NCBI GenBank assembly: GCA_965219635.1
Contig: OZ244783.1
Coordinates: 2,108,001-2,172,000, forward strand
DNA length: 64,000 bases
Reading direction: 5' to 3'
Source of the DNA: JAPOXR01 sp965219635
Lineage (GTDB): Bacteria; Pseudomonadota; Alphaproteobacteria; Rhodobacterales; Rhodobacteraceae
In this document: in pieces, positions 8,837 to 18,191 of the stretch
How positions within the stretch are numbered: position 1 is the first letter of the stretch
Layout: the number at the start of each line of letters is the position of its first letter
Program-made: the position numbers and the translations under genes
Notes under the pieces: model-generated
What the model saw: the letters and a program-made list of their open reading frames with translations, nothing else
Databases searched by the model: none
Told to the model about the DNA's origin: nothing

Positions 8837-10047
8837 CGAAGCAATGGCTTGATGTCATTGGAATAGGCGAAGATGGCTGGGCTGGATTGTCCGAGGATGC
8901 GCGCTCTGCTCTCAGAAAAGCCGAGGTGGTCATCGGGGGCAACCGCCACCACAATCTGGCTCCTGAACTGAAGGCGGAAAGGGTAAGGTGGCCAGAGCCA
9001 TTCTCCCGAACGGCAAATTTCATTTCCAGTTACCGGGGCAGGCAAGTGGCGATGCTCGTGACAGGAGACCCGCTCTGGTATTCTGCAGGCGCCAAGATTG
9101 CTCGGCAGTTGTCGGACGGCGAGATCCGCTTTCACCCGCAATTGTCCGCTTTCCAACTGGCCTGCTGCAGGATGCAATGGAGCCTCGCCGATGTCGAAAC
9201 CCTCACCGTGCACGGACGGCCAGTTGAACAGATCATTCCATGGTTTGCGCCGCATGCCCGGTTGGTAGTCCTGACTGGCGGCAACGCTGATCCGGGCGCC
9301 ATCGCCCGGCTTCTTGATGAGCGCGGCTTTGGTCCCAGCCGGATTGCGGTAATGGCAGCACTGGGAGGACCAAGGGAAGAACACTTGCATGGAACTGCCG
9401 AGGAATGGGCACGCGAGGATCCCGAGGAACAAATCCCGGTGTTTCACACGCTTTGCATCGAATGCCTTCCATCTGCCGAGTCCGTTCCCCTGCCGAGGGG
9501 ACCGGGCCTCCCCGACGACGCGTTCGAGACCGATGGCAATTTTACCAAACAGGACGTACGCGCAGTCACCGTGAGTGCCCTTGCTCCCCGCAACGGGGAA
9601 GTGCTGTGGGACATCGGAACCGGTTGCGGAACTGTCGCTGTGGAGTGGTTGCGGGCCGCAAGGGATGCTGTTGCATTCGGTGTCGATCCAAACAATTCGC
9701 GGCTACAACTTGCTCGCCGGAACTCCCTCAAGCTCGGTGCGCCACGCTTGATACCCGTGAACGGGAAGGCCCCTGGAGCGCTGAGCGACCTGCCAGACCC
9801 TGACGCCGTGTTCGTCGGCGGAGGGCTTGGCATAGAGCTGGTCGATATCGTCATGTCCCGGATGCGGCCGCATGGCCGGCTGGTTGCAAATGCCGTCACG
9901 CTCGACAGCGAGTCCCTGCTGGCCGATCTTTACCGCATTCATGGCGGAGAACTTGTCCGCATATCCGTCCAGCGGGCAACAAGACTGGGTGGGACAACCG
10001 GTTGGCGGCCATATATGCCTGTAACTCAATGGAGGTGGCGGCATTGA
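8833..10047 (+). CDS. cobL: Precorrin-6Y C5,15-methyltransferase (decarboxylating), CbiE-CbiT fusion
   Basis: CobL methylates C-5 and C-15 and decarboxylates the C-12 acetate side chain, giving precorrin-8X. The N-terminal half (residues about 1-200) is the CbiE-type tetrapyrrole methylase with VTGDPLWYSAG. The C-terminal half is the CbiT-type SAM methyltransferase with LWDIGTGCGTVAVEW. The start ATG at 8833 overlaps the cobH stop and follows GGGGACACCGGG. The 404-aa length fits the fused family. Confidence 0.94.
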   Translation: MTKQWLDVIGIGEDGWAGLSEDARSALRKAEVVIGGNRHHNLAPELKAERVRWPEPFSRTANFISSYRGRQVAMLVTGDPLWYSAGAKIARQLSDGEIRFHPQLSAFQLACCRMQWSLADVETLTVHGRPVEQIIPWFAPHARLVVLTGGNADPGAIARLLDERGFGPSRIAVMAALGGPREEHLHGTAEEWAREDPEEQIPVFHTLCIECLPSAESVPLPRGPGLPDDAFETDGNFTKQDVRAVTVSALAPRNGEVLWDIGTGCGTVAVEWLRAARDAVAFGVDPNNSRLQLARRNSLKLGAPRLIPVNGKAPGALSDLPDPDAVFVGGGLGIELVDIVMSRMRPHGRLVANAVTLDSESLLADLYRIHGGELVRISVQRATRLGGTTGWRPYMPVTQWRWRH

Positions 10048-10748
10048 GCGGTACATTGCACTGCGTCGGCCTCGGTCCAGGAGATCCGGAACTCATCACA
10101 CGCAAGGCTGAACGGCTCATTCGCTCAGCCAAGATCATTGCCTATCCGGCGCCGGCCGGTGGAGACAGCTTCGCCCGCAGCATCGCGGACGGCATCATTC
10201 CTGACGGTATTGAGGAAATCCAGATCGAGATTCCCATGCAAATCGAGCGGTTTGCCGCGCTTCATGCATATGACGAAGCAGCAGACAGGATTTCCGCCCG
10301 CCTCGGCAGCGGCAATGATGTCGTGGTTCTTTGCCAGGGAGATCCGTTCTTCTACGGAACTTTCATCTATCTGTTCGAGAGAATTGACCGGCGCTTCCGC
10401 ATTGAAGTCGTACCTGGCGTGACTTCAATGACCGCCTGCGCAGCCGCGGCCCTTCAGCCTCTTTGCGGACGCACGGAAGTCCTGACCGTGCTTCCGGCGA
10501 TTCTGCCGGAAGATGAACTTGCAGTCAGGATTGAATCACCAAACCCCTGTGTGATCATCAAGGTCGGCCGCCACATAGCAAAGATCAGGAGGCTGCTGGC
10601 AAATGCCGGAAAAAGCGAGGACTCGATTTTTGTTTCTCACGCAAGCCTGCCCCATCAACAGGCCTTAGGGTTGGATCAGGCACCAGATCCGGCACCCTAC
10701 TTTTCTTCTGTGCTGGTTCCCGGGAGCAATCTCCTTGGAATCCGCTGA
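10044..10748 (+). CDS. cobI: Precorrin-2 C20-methyltransferase
   Basis: CobI/CbiL adds the C-20 methyl group to precorrin-2 (or its cobalt form), using SAM. It begins with the methylase signature VGLGPGDPELITRKAERLI and contains CQGDPFFYGTF and VVPGVTSMTA. The best start is the TTG at 10044: GGAGGTGG ends 5 nt upstream, and TTGA overlaps the cobL stop in the same style as cobH and cobB. An ATG at 10029 would place the Shine-Dalgarno inside the gene. The length of 234 aa is typical. Confidence 0.93.
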   Translation: MSGTLHCVGLGPGDPELITRKAERLIRSAKIIAYPAPAGGDSFARSIADGIIPDGIEEIQIEIPMQIERFAALHAYDEAADRISARLGSGNDVVVLCQGDPFFYGTFIYLFERIDRRFRIEVVPGVTSMTACAAAALQPLCGRTEVLTVLPAILPEDELAVRIESPNPCVIIKVGRHIAKIRRLLANAGKSEDSIFVSHASLPHQQALGLDQAPDPAPYFSSVLVPGSNLLGIR

Positions 10749-12570
10749 TCCGTGCGTCTTCTGCCTCGAGCAGTCGGGGTTGCAAACGGCTGAGGCGGTA
10801 ACACGGTGCCTGGGCGCAACCCTGGTCGTAAAGTCCGGGGTCGCGGCTGCACCCGGCTACGATGTCCGCCGGGACTTCGCTGGGGCGATCAGAGAGTGTT
10901 TTGCCGCTGGCGTTCCAGTGATCGGAGTCTGTGCTGCCGGCATCTTGATCAGAACCCTGGCTCCATTGATCAGGGACAAGCGCACGGAGCCGCCGGTAGT
11001 TTGCGTTGCCGAAGACGGAAGCTCAGTGGCTCCATTGCTCGGAGGGCACGCCGGGGGAAATGCGATTGCCCGCCGGATATCCGAAGCACTGTCCGCTGTC
11101 GCTGCGATTACGACAGCGAGCGAACTCCGGCTGGGCGTAGCCTTGGACGCGCCTCCGGATGGCTGGAGATTGGAGAACCCGCTGGACGTCAAGGAAATCG
11201 TTGCCTCCATTCTGTCCGGCCGGGAAGTTGTCGTGAGCGGTGGCGAAACCTGGCTTAACCAACTCCGAAAACTGGCGAATGTGGATTTCACGCCGTTGCC
11301 CGATGAACATTCACCCGTGGCCATTCTGGTGCCCGGCGTCGGCGAATTGATCTACCGCCGCGCAGACCTGGCGCTTGGCGTCGGAGCTGTCCGGAATTGC
11401 CCCGCTGACAGCCTGATCAGCCTAGCCCTTTCTACACTGGCAGATGCCGGGCTATCCCGGCATGCAGTCGAAGCGGTCTATTCGATTGATCTCAAATCAG
11501 ATGAAGCCGCCGTGCATGCCTTGGCCAGGGAACTGGGGGTGGAAGCCCGTTTCTTTCCGGCGGAAGCGCTTGAACTCGAGACCGAACGACTCAAGAACCC
11601 CTCCGAGACTGTCTATCGCGAGGTTGGCTGTCACGGCGTCTGCGAAGCTTCAGCGCTGGCTGCCGCCGGACCGTTTGGAACACTGCTTGCAGAAAAGCAA
11701 AGAACACAGGATGCAACTTGCGCAGTGGCGCGAATTGGCGAACCACGCGGAGGACCGGGTAAGCGGCGCGGAACACTCTGCCTCGTGGGGCTGGGTCCAG
11801 GCGGTCCGGAGTATCGAACCTCGGAAGCCAACCGGATGCTCGCCGAAGCCGAGGAGCTTGTCGGATACGAGGCGTATCTGGACATGATTGGCGGATTTGC
11901 CGCGGGCAAGACCATCCACAGGTTTGCCATCGGCGAGGAAGAGCAACGATGCCGCTTTGCGCTGGAATTGGCTGGAGAAGGCAAGTCCGTTGCCTTGGTC
12001 TGCTCGGGGGATGCCGGGATCTATGCCATGGCCGCGCTCGTAATGGAGCTTCTCGACCGCCAGGGCGCAAGCGCGCTGACTCCTGCGGCCAGAAGGGTAG
12101 AGATTGCCTCAGCAGCCGGAATTACTGCCATGCAGGCGGCATCAGCGAGGGCTGGCGCCATATTGGGACACGACTTTTGCGCGGTGTCACTGTCCGACCT
12201 GCTCACTTCCAGAGAGGATATTCTCAGACGGGTCCGCGCTGCAGGCCAGGGTGACTTTGTCGTTGCCTTCTATAACCCGGTCTCTCGCAATCGCCGGCAA
12301 CTCCTGAAGGACGCCCGCGACATTCTCCTGGATTACAGACCGGGGGGCACGCCAGTGCTCATTGCCCACAATCTGGGCCGGGACGGAGAAAGGCTGCGCC
12401 TCGAAACGCTCGACGGGCTTGTCCCTGACGGCATCGACATGACCACGGTGGTAATCGTCGGCAGTTCGAATTCCAGATTGCTTGAGCTTGGAGATACGTC
12501 GGCTGCGGCAGATGGCCGCCACATCTACACGCCACGCGGTTATGGCAGCACTCCCGGAGGGAACCTGTGA
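10735..12570 (+). CDS. cobJ: CbiG-CobJ fusion: cobalt-precorrin-5A hydrolase plus precorrin-3B C17-methyltransferase
   Basis: Two enzymes are fused. Residues about 1-325 are CbiG-like: a central domain (GVCAAGILIRTLAPLI, LLGGHAGGNAIA) and a CobE-like C-terminal domain (LALGVGAVRNCPADSL). Known CbiG opens the delta-lactone and removes the C-20 fragment as acetaldehyde. Residues about 345-611 are the CobJ/CbiH methylase (CLVGLGPGGPEY, CSGDAGIYAMA, VAFYNPVSRNR), which contracts the ring and methylates C-17. The only sensible start is a TTG at 10735 with GGGAG 8 nt upstream, overlapping cobI by 14 nt. The fusion is known from alphaproteobacteria. Confidence 0.92.
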   Translation: MESADPCVFCLEQSGLQTAEAVTRCLGATLVVKSGVAAAPGYDVRRDFAGAIRECFAAGVPVIGVCAAGILIRTLAPLIRDKRTEPPVVCVAEDGSSVAPLLGGHAGGNAIARRISEALSAVAAITTASELRLGVALDAPPDGWRLENPLDVKEIVASILSGREVVVSGGETWLNQLRKLANVDFTPLPDEHSPVAILVPGVGELIYRRADLALGVGAVRNCPADSLISLALSTLADAGLSRHAVEAVYSIDLKSDEAAVHALARELGVEARFFPAEALELETERLKNPSETVYREVGCHGVCEASALAAAGPFGTLLAEKQRTQDATCAVARIGEPRGGPGKRRGTLCLVGLGPGGPEYRTSEANRMLAEAEELVGYEAYLDMIGGFAAGKTIHRFAIGEEEQRCRFALELAGEGKSVALVCSGDAGIYAMAALVMELLDRQGASALTPAARRVEIASAAGITAMQAASARAGAILGHDFCAVSLSDLLTSREDILRRVRAAGQGDFVVAFYNPVSRNRRQLLKDARDILLDYRPGGTPVLIAHNLGRDGERLRLETLDGLVPDGIDMTTVVIVGSSNSRLLELGDTSAAADGRHIYTPRGYGSTPGGNL

Positions 12571-13391
12571 CGGTCTATTTCATAGGAGCAGGGCCGGGAG
12601 ATCCGGAGCTGATCACGGTCAAGGGGAGAAGGCTGATCCAGCAGTGCCCGGTTTGCCTGTACGCCGGTTCCCTGGTCCCACAGGAACTGGTCGAATGCAC
12701 CCCGCCAGGCGCAACTGTGCTTGATACTGCCCAGATGACGCTCGACGAGATCACGGACCAGTTCGTTGCAGCCGACCGGCAAGGTCAGGATGTGGCGCGT
12801 GTGCATTCGGGAGATCCAAGCCTCTACGGAGCCATCGCCGAACAAATCCGCCGGCTTGAAAATGCCGGCATCAGCTACTCGATAGTGCCGGGCGTGCCGG
12901 CATTTGCCGCAGCGGCGGCTGAATGCGGTATTGAACTCACCATTCCCGAAGTGGCTCAAACTGTCATACTGACGCGCACATCGATGAAGTCGACGTCCAT
13001 GCCATCCTCAGAGGACCTCGAGGTACTTGCAAGGTCCAAGGCGACGATGGCGATTCACCTTTCCATCCGCAACACACGCGCGGTCCAGCGCAAGCTATCA
13101 CCGATCTATGGTGAGGACTGTCCGTCCGTGATCGCCTACCGCGTCGGATGGCCAGACCAGAAGATCATCTGGACCGACCTTGCTTCCCTGCATGCGGAGG
13201 TCAGAAGGCACAAGCTGACAAGAACTGCATTGATTCTTGTGGGCCGCGCCATCAAACCGCATGGTTTCAAGGACAGCGCTCTTTATGACGCAGCCCATCC
13301 GCATGTTCTCAGGCCATTCACCGGCAACCGCCAGGCAGGTCTCCCCGACTCCGGTCGGCCGGACAAATCACATGAGCGTATGAACCGCTGA
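12567..13391 (+). CDS. cobM: Precorrin-4 C11-methyltransferase
   Basis: CobM/CbiF methylates C-11 of precorrin-4 or its cobalt form. Signatures include VYFIGAGPGDPELITVKG at the N-terminus, HSGDPSLYGAIAEQ, and VPGVPAFAAAAAECGIELTIPEV. The GTG start at 12567 overlaps the cobJ stop (GTGA), with GGAGGG upstream. The 3' end runs 74 nt into the convergent cobB coding region, so the last 24 or so residues overlap the antisense end of cobB. Confidence 0.93.
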   Translation: MTVYFIGAGPGDPELITVKGRRLIQQCPVCLYAGSLVPQELVECTPPGATVLDTAQMTLDEITDQFVAADRQGQDVARVHSGDPSLYGAIAEQIRRLENAGISYSIVPGVPAFAAAAAECGIELTIPEVAQTVILTRTSMKSTSMPSSEDLEVLARSKATMAIHLSIRNTRAVQRKLSPIYGEDCPSVIAYRVGWPDQKIIWTDLASLHAEVRRHKLTRTALILVGRAIKPHGFKDSALYDAAHPHVLRPFTGNRQAGLPDSGRPDKSHERMNR

Positions 13392-14664
13392 CTGTCCCTC
13401 GGACCTGCCCGATTGGGCCGATCTCGTTGGCATCGGCATCGTAGGCAAAAAACAGCGGGCGGCCGCCAGTCGGCGTCTCGTTGGTTGTATAGTGGAAATC
13501 ATGCCCTGCAAGGACCCCCGGGAACGGGCTGCCGTCAAGGGCACGCAAGAACCGGTAGCCGAGATGGAGTTTGGGCTGCGCAAACGACGTTGAATGAGGG
13601 AGCAGGCCCAGCATGCGGTGACGGTGCCCGTTCCGGTCGGCCAGTTCCTGCCCCAGCGCCATGTAACCGCCACACTCACCATAGATCATCACATTCCGGG
13701 ACGCCGCCACTTGCATTCCCGCCCGGAAACGTCCAGCCGCCGCAAGCCTGCCCGCATGAAGTTCCGGATAACCGCCAGGCAGGAAGACACAGTCAGCGTC
13801 ATGGCCTGGTGCCTCGTCAGCCAGCGGGGAAAAAAACGAAACTTCTGCACCGCAGCGGCGCCAGTGCTCAATCTGATGTGAGTATGCGAACAGAAACGCA
13901 TCGTCCTGGGCGATCGCAATACGGCGTCCTGGCGGGGCTGGCGCCGTAAATGCTCCTTCATCTGCTGGAGTTATTGGCGGCCTGGCGGCAGCGATCAGGG
14001 TCTCCACATCAATCGCCTTCTCAATGGCGCCTGCTGCATGGGCAAGAAACTCATCAATTCCCGGATGCTCGCCTGCCGGTATGAGACCGAGATGGCGGGA
14101 TGGCAGCGTCAGACGCTCATCCCTCATGAGCGCTCCGAATACTGGTATGTCGTGCCGCGCCATGGCTGCCCGCACGAGGGCCGCATGCCGTTCCGAACCA
14201 AGACGGTTGAGGACAACGCCGCACACAACAAGATCCGGCAGTGCTGCCCTTAGTCCCAGAACGGGAAGAACGGCGGAATCGCTTGCACCGGATGCATCAA
14301 TCACCAGAACAACCGGAAGCCCAAGCACCCGCGACAAGTCTGCTACACTACCTGAACGGCTCGGACCTGCACCGTCCAGGACACCCATGGCGCCTTCTAC
14401 TATCAGCAGGCTCTCGCCAGCCTCGCCTCCCCCTGCGGCCAATGCTTGCAGGCCCGGGACCGGCATGGCCCAGGCATCAAGGTTTATGGATGGGCGCCCA
14501 CAGGCTGCTGTCTGAAAAGTTGGGTCCAGGTAGTCGGGGCCGGACTTTGCCGCGCGAACCGGAACGCCTCGGTCTGCCAGAAGCTTCAATAGCCCAAGGG
14601 TCACGGTTGTCTTGCCGGTTGCGGATGCAGTTGCGGCAATGATGATGCCTCTTGTCGCGGTCAA
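13318..14664 (-). CDS. cobB: Cobyrinic/hydrogenobyrinic acid a,c-diamide synthase
   Basis: CobB/CbiA amidates the a and c side chains of the corrin ring using glutamine and ATP. The N-terminal synthetase domain carries ATASATGKTT and KSGPDYLDP; the C-terminal class I glutamine amidotransferase domain carries FLPGGYPELHA and the nucleophile region YGECGGYMALG. The start is a TTG at 14664 overlapping the cobA stop (TTGA) with GGGGCGG upstream. It is translated after cobA on the minus strand and converges on cobM with overlapping 3' ends. Confidence 0.93.
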   Translation of the reverse strand: MTATRGIIIAATASATGKTTVTLGLLKLLADRGVPVRAAKSGPDYLDPTFQTAACGRPSINLDAWAMPVPGLQALAAGGGEAGESLLIVEGAMGVLDGAGPSRSGSVADLSRVLGLPVVLVIDASGASDSAVLPVLGLRAALPDLVVCGVVLNRLGSERHAALVRAAMARHDIPVFGALMRDERLTLPSRHLGLIPAGEHPGIDEFLAHAAGAIEKAIDVETLIAAARPPITPADEGAFTAPAPPGRRIAIAQDDAFLFAYSHQIEHWRRCGAEVSFFSPLADEAPGHDADCVFLPGGYPELHAGRLAAAGRFRAGMQVAASRNVMIYGECGGYMALGQELADRNGHRHRMLGLLPHSTSFAQPKLHLGYRFLRALDGSPFPGVLAGHDFHYTTNETPTGGRPLFFAYDADANEIGPIGQVRGTVSGSYAHVICPADRSRGDLPGGCR

Positions 14665-15512
14665 TCAGTGCCGCCCCAATTTGCCTGCCAACCGGCTTCC
14701 AGTGGATTGACCGATCGCGGCGCTTGTCCTTCCAGTTGCGCCATCCAGTCGATGGCCAGGCGGAAGTGAACATTGCGCCCCACACAGATTATGGCGGGGG
14801 CACCGAAGCCGTGCTGTTCCACATCTGCCGCCGCCTGCCCCAAAGTTGTCTCAAGCGACCTCTGATCCGGAAGCGTCGCATTCTGGACGACCAGCACTGG
14901 TTCCGAGCCTGAACGGCCACCCCGCATGAGGAGCGCCGCAATCTCCTTCAGTCTTGCCATCGCCATGTACATCACGATGAGCTGACCGCCCTTTGCCAAG
15001 CAAGCCCAGTCGATTGCATTGGGTGCGGTGCCCTGCCGGTCATGTCCCGTGATGAACGTCACCGCCTGATTGGTGTCCCTGTGAGTGACGGGGACACCAG
15101 CATATGCAAGACCACCAATTCCGGCTGAAATCCCAGGCGTCATGCGAATCGGAATTCCATTCCTGACCAGTGCCAGCGCCTCTTCGCCTCCCCTGCCGAA
15201 TACAAATGGATCGCCTCCCTTCAACCGCGCCACGCGCTTGCCATTCCTTGCATGTTCAATCAGCCGCAGAGTGATGTCAGACTGGCTTGGCGACGGCCGG
15301 CCACCTCTCTTGCCTGCATATTCGATCTCGACGTCCTGGCGCGCAAAGCTCAGCATGGTGTCATTGAAGAGGGCGTCGTGCACCACCACATCTGCCTGAC
15401 GAAGGGCATTGAGCCCATGCAGGGTCAGCAGCCCGGGATCTCCCGGTCCGGTGCCAATCAGCCAGACCAGCCCCTCTTCGAATATCGGCCATTCAATGCC
15501 TTCCGGCATCAT
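14661..15512 (-). CDS. cobA: Uroporphyrinogen-III C-methyltransferase (SUMT)
   Basis: CobA makes precorrin-2 from uroporphyrinogen III by two SAM-dependent methylations and feeds both corrin and siroheme synthesis. It has the SUMT hallmarks VWLIGTGPGDPGLLTLHG, VVHDALFNDTMLSFA, RLKGGDPFVFGRGGEEA, PGISAGIGGLAYAGVPVTHRD and FITGHDRQG. There is no CysG-type oxidase/ferrochelatase domain, which fits a dedicated cobalamin role. The start ATG at 15512 has GGAAGC about 8 nt upstream; a second ATG follows directly. It is divergent from cbiD across 412 bp. Confidence 0.94.
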   Translation of the reverse strand: MMPEGIEWPIFEEGLVWLIGTGPGDPGLLTLHGLNALRQADVVVHDALFNDTMLSFARQDVEIEYAGKRGGRPSPSQSDITLRLIEHARNGKRVARLKGGDPFVFGRGGEEALALVRNGIPIRMTPGISAGIGGLAYAGVPVTHRDTNQAVTFITGHDRQGTAPNAIDWACLAKGGQLIVMYMAMARLKEIAALLMRGGRSGSEPVLVVQNATLPDQRSLETTLGQAAADVEQHGFGAPAIICVGRNVHFRLAIDWMAQLEGQAPRSVNPLEAGWQANWGGTD

Positions 15513-15924
15513 GAATTCGTGCTTCCGGTGCTGTACCGGCCGCCGATCATCCAGGCCGTCAACTTCACGTTTCAGCGCATGACTCCCATTGCGGCCGTGC
15601 CGATTGAGTCCCTTCGACTATCCCATAACTTCCTGATTTTCCACTTCGCCGAGAGCGGCCTACAAGCCGGTGCTGCGAAAGAAGAAGTTCATGCGAAGGC
15701 ACCATATCCTTGCAGTTGCCCGCGGCTCTCAGTCCAATCCTGTAACTGGCACGGGAACTCGAGGGCAGCCCCTTCGGGCATTATTTCACACTCGAACGGT
15801 GGCAGCGCCCCTCTTTCTGCACTGATGCCGGGGACAGTGGGTTCCTGAGCGGGAAATGCCCACGGCGGCGACGAAAACGAGGTGTCCATTGCCTGCATTG
15901 GCCAAAGGCTTATGAAGTCTGTTT
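15513..15924. other. Divergent intergenic region between cobA and cbiD
   Basis: This 412-bp spacer must hold promoters for both directions. I searched both strands for a cobalamin riboswitch (a B12 box ending in ACCTGCC, and a CGCCACTG-type core) and found no convincing match; the nearest resemblance is scattered. A 69-codon frame on the minus strand (15689-15898) has no recognisable family features and I do not call it. Confidence 0.5.
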
Positions 15925-17061
15925 ATGGCGACAAACCAGCCAGAAGAGCAGCGCAGCCCGCCGCAGAAACTGAGAACCGGCTTCACAACAGGCGCGTGTG
16001 CAACCGCGGCAGCAGCGGCGGCGGCCGTGGCAATAGTGAACGGTGAGAGGGTCGGCCAGATCACGATCCGCCTGCCACGCGGCCAGACACCAACCTTCAT
16101 GCTGGAGAATGTCGAAGATGGTCCAGGCTGGGCCCGGGCTTCGGTTAGAAAGGACGCTGGAGATGACCCCGACGTCACGCACAATGTCCTGGTGGTGGTT
16201 ACACTCAGAGAGGCCCCTACAGGCTCTGGAGTCTTGTTTCGCGCAGGCGAAGGCGTCGGCATGGTCACCAAGCCAGGCTTGCCGCTCGAAGTAGGCGAAC
16301 CGGCCATAAACCCGGTCCCGCGCAAGATGATCAGCGAAGCCGTCCGTACGATTTGCGAGGACTCCAGCCGCCCGTGCGATTTCGAGGTCGAGGTGGCCAT
16401 CCCTGGCGGTAAGGAAATTGCGCTGCAAACCTGGAACCCCCGCCTGGGAATTGAGGGCGGGCTATCGATTTTGGGAACAACCGGGATCGTCAAACCCTAT
16501 TCATGTTCCGCCTGGATTGCTTCCCTGCATCGCGGGATTGATGTCGCGCGGGCAACAGGCATCCGCCATGTTGCAGGCTCTACAGGATCAACTTCGGAGG
16601 CAGCGGTGCAGCGACTGTATCAGCTGCCGGATTCCGCACTGCTTGACATGGGGGATTTCGTCGGTGGCCTTCTGAAATATCTGCGTCGCCATCCCATTCC
16701 GCTGATCACCATTGCCGGTGGATTCGCCAAGATGGCCAAACTGGCACAAGGGGCAACGGATCTTCATTCTTCGCGTTCGCAGGTGGATTTTGCCAGGCTT
16801 TCAGAACTCGCCCGGCAGCACTGCGACTCTCTCGGCCCGGATGCCATCGAGGCCATCACAACTGCCAACACGGCCAAGCAGGCACTGGACATTGCGGGAC
16901 CGGCTCTGGCTTGCGCGGTCGCCGGCAATGCGCGGAACGTTGCCGCAAACCTGCTACGTGGGGCCCCGGTTGACGTCGAAGTCATGGTGTTCGACCGGAC
17001 CGGCCAATTGGCCGCCCGCAGTAGCGACGCGCCATTTCCGGGGATCGGAGGCACCGGGTAA
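15925..17061 (+). CDS. cbiD: Cobalt-precorrin-5B C1-methyltransferase
   Basis: CbiD methylates C-1 of cobalt-precorrin-5B, the job done by the unrelated CobF in the classical aerobic pathway. Family features are the N-terminal RTGFTTGACATAAAAAA stretch, ITIRLPRGQTP, GGLSILGTTGIVKPYS (CbiD TGIV/xPxS motif) and a C-terminal TANTAKQAL region. The 378-aa length is standard. The ATG at 15925 has only a weak ribosome-binding site. Its presence together with CbiG and CbiX argues for a cobalt-early branch in this organism. Confidence 0.94.
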   Translation: MATNQPEEQRSPPQKLRTGFTTGACATAAAAAAAVAIVNGERVGQITIRLPRGQTPTFMLENVEDGPGWARASVRKDAGDDPDVTHNVLVVVTLREAPTGSGVLFRAGEGVGMVTKPGLPLEVGEPAINPVPRKMISEAVRTICEDSSRPCDFEVEVAIPGGKEIALQTWNPRLGIEGGLSILGTTGIVKPYSCSAWIASLHRGIDVARATGIRHVAGSTGSTSEAAVQRLYQLPDSALLDMGDFVGGLLKYLRRHPIPLITIAGGFAKMAKLAQGATDLHSSRSQVDFARLSELARQHCDSLGPDAIEAITTANTAKQALDIAGPALACAVAGNARNVAANLLRGAPVDVEVMVFDRTGQLAARSSDAPFPGIGGTG

Positions 17062-17248
17062 TGCCAACACGCAGTTGGTCAAGTGCAGCGCAACCGCACT
17101 GGTGAACCGGCAATCTGCAGGCCCTGCCTTGAATAGCACGGGGATGCGGCAGAGCTTTTGGCACGAGGGGCGCAGCCCGAGCCGATTGACGCCGGGACAT
17201 GTTCAATACAATGATCAACCTGATGACGGATGACTTGTGTGAACTGGT

Positions 17249-18037
17249 ATGACCGGCCTCTATCGCATCCTGGTACTCGCAGGCACGATGGAAGCCCGGG
17301 AGTTGTGCCATCGGCTTTCATCAGCTGAAGGATTTGAGGTCACTGCGTCAATTGCCGGTGTAACGAGTTCCCCAAGACCATATCCGGTCCCGGTTCGCCG
17401 GGGCGGTTTCGGGGGACCGGCCGGATTGGCGGAATACCTGCTGGACGGCCGTTACAATCTGCTGGTTGATGCAACTCATCCATTTGCCGAGAACATCTCT
17501 GCCAACGCAGAGGCTGCGATACAGCGCACCGGGACCATGCTGGCGCAGCTTGAGCGTCCTCCCTGGAAGCCTCGCGACGGAGACAACTGGTTTGAATTCG
17601 AGACGCTTGATGCCGCGATACAGGCGCTGCCGGCCGGTTCGCGCGTGTTTGCTCCGCTGGGCGCAGCAAGGATGCAACTGTCACTTCGACCCGTGCTGAC
17701 CCGCCGGCGGGATGTTGAATTCGTACTGCGGAGTATGGTGCCGCTTGGTGATGTTCCTGCCAATGTGGTCGCCCAGCTGGTTGCCGGCCCCGGCAATGAA
17801 TATGACGACGAGATTGACCTGCTTCGCCGCTACGAGTGCACATGCCTGCTGTGCAGGAATTCGGGAGGACGCGCAGGATTTCCCAAACTCGAGGCCTGCG
17901 CCCAGCTTGGACTGCCCGTCTTTCTACTGTCCCGGCCAAGCAGATCGTCCCCTGAACAAGGGACCCCGGTGTTCGACAGCGTCGACAAGCTTGTGGCCTG
18001 GATAACAGGGTTTGCACGGCATTCCGTATCCCATTGA
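17249..18037 (+). CDS. cobK: Precorrin-6A reductase
   Basis: CobK/CbiJ reduces precorrin-6A (or its cobalt form) to the 6B form with NAD(P)H. Typical stretches are ILVLAGTMEARELC at the N-terminus, LVDATHPFAENISANA in the middle and CRNSGGRAGFPKLEAC towards the C-terminus. The 262-aa length fits. A 187-bp gap separates it from cbiD and contains no other gene. It converges on the RiPP export operon, 154 bp away. Confidence 0.92.
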   Translation: MTGLYRILVLAGTMEARELCHRLSSAEGFEVTASIAGVTSSPRPYPVPVRRGGFGGPAGLAEYLLDGRYNLLVDATHPFAENISANAEAAIQRTGTMLAQLERPPWKPRDGDNWFEFETLDAAIQALPAGSRVFAPLGAARMQLSLRPVLTRRRDVEFVLRSMVPLGDVPANVVAQLVAGPGNEYDDEIDLLRRYECTCLLCRNSGGRAGFPKLEACAQLGLPVFLLSRPSRSSPEQGTPVFDSVDKLVAWITGFARHSVSH

Positions 18038-18191
18038 CGAACCGAACTGGCGGACAACGGCAGCCGTCATTGAACCCGCGAACGGTCTACTGAACCGGAG
18101 TGCGGTGGGCTGGGACCCGAATGCGACGGGCTTTCGCGACCCGGTCCCTGAGAAAAGGAAACTGGCGAGACCAGAAGCACCCGAGCCGGTG

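Noticed and set aside
15689..15898. 69-codon minus-strand frame between cobA and cbiD.
   Set aside because: No ribosome-binding site, no recognisable family and no Cys/His pattern; it may be chance.
15513..15924. Cobalamin riboswitch upstream of cobA or cbiD.
   Set aside because: The B12 box and conserved core could not be found on either strand; only scattered short matches exist. A covariance-model search would decide.
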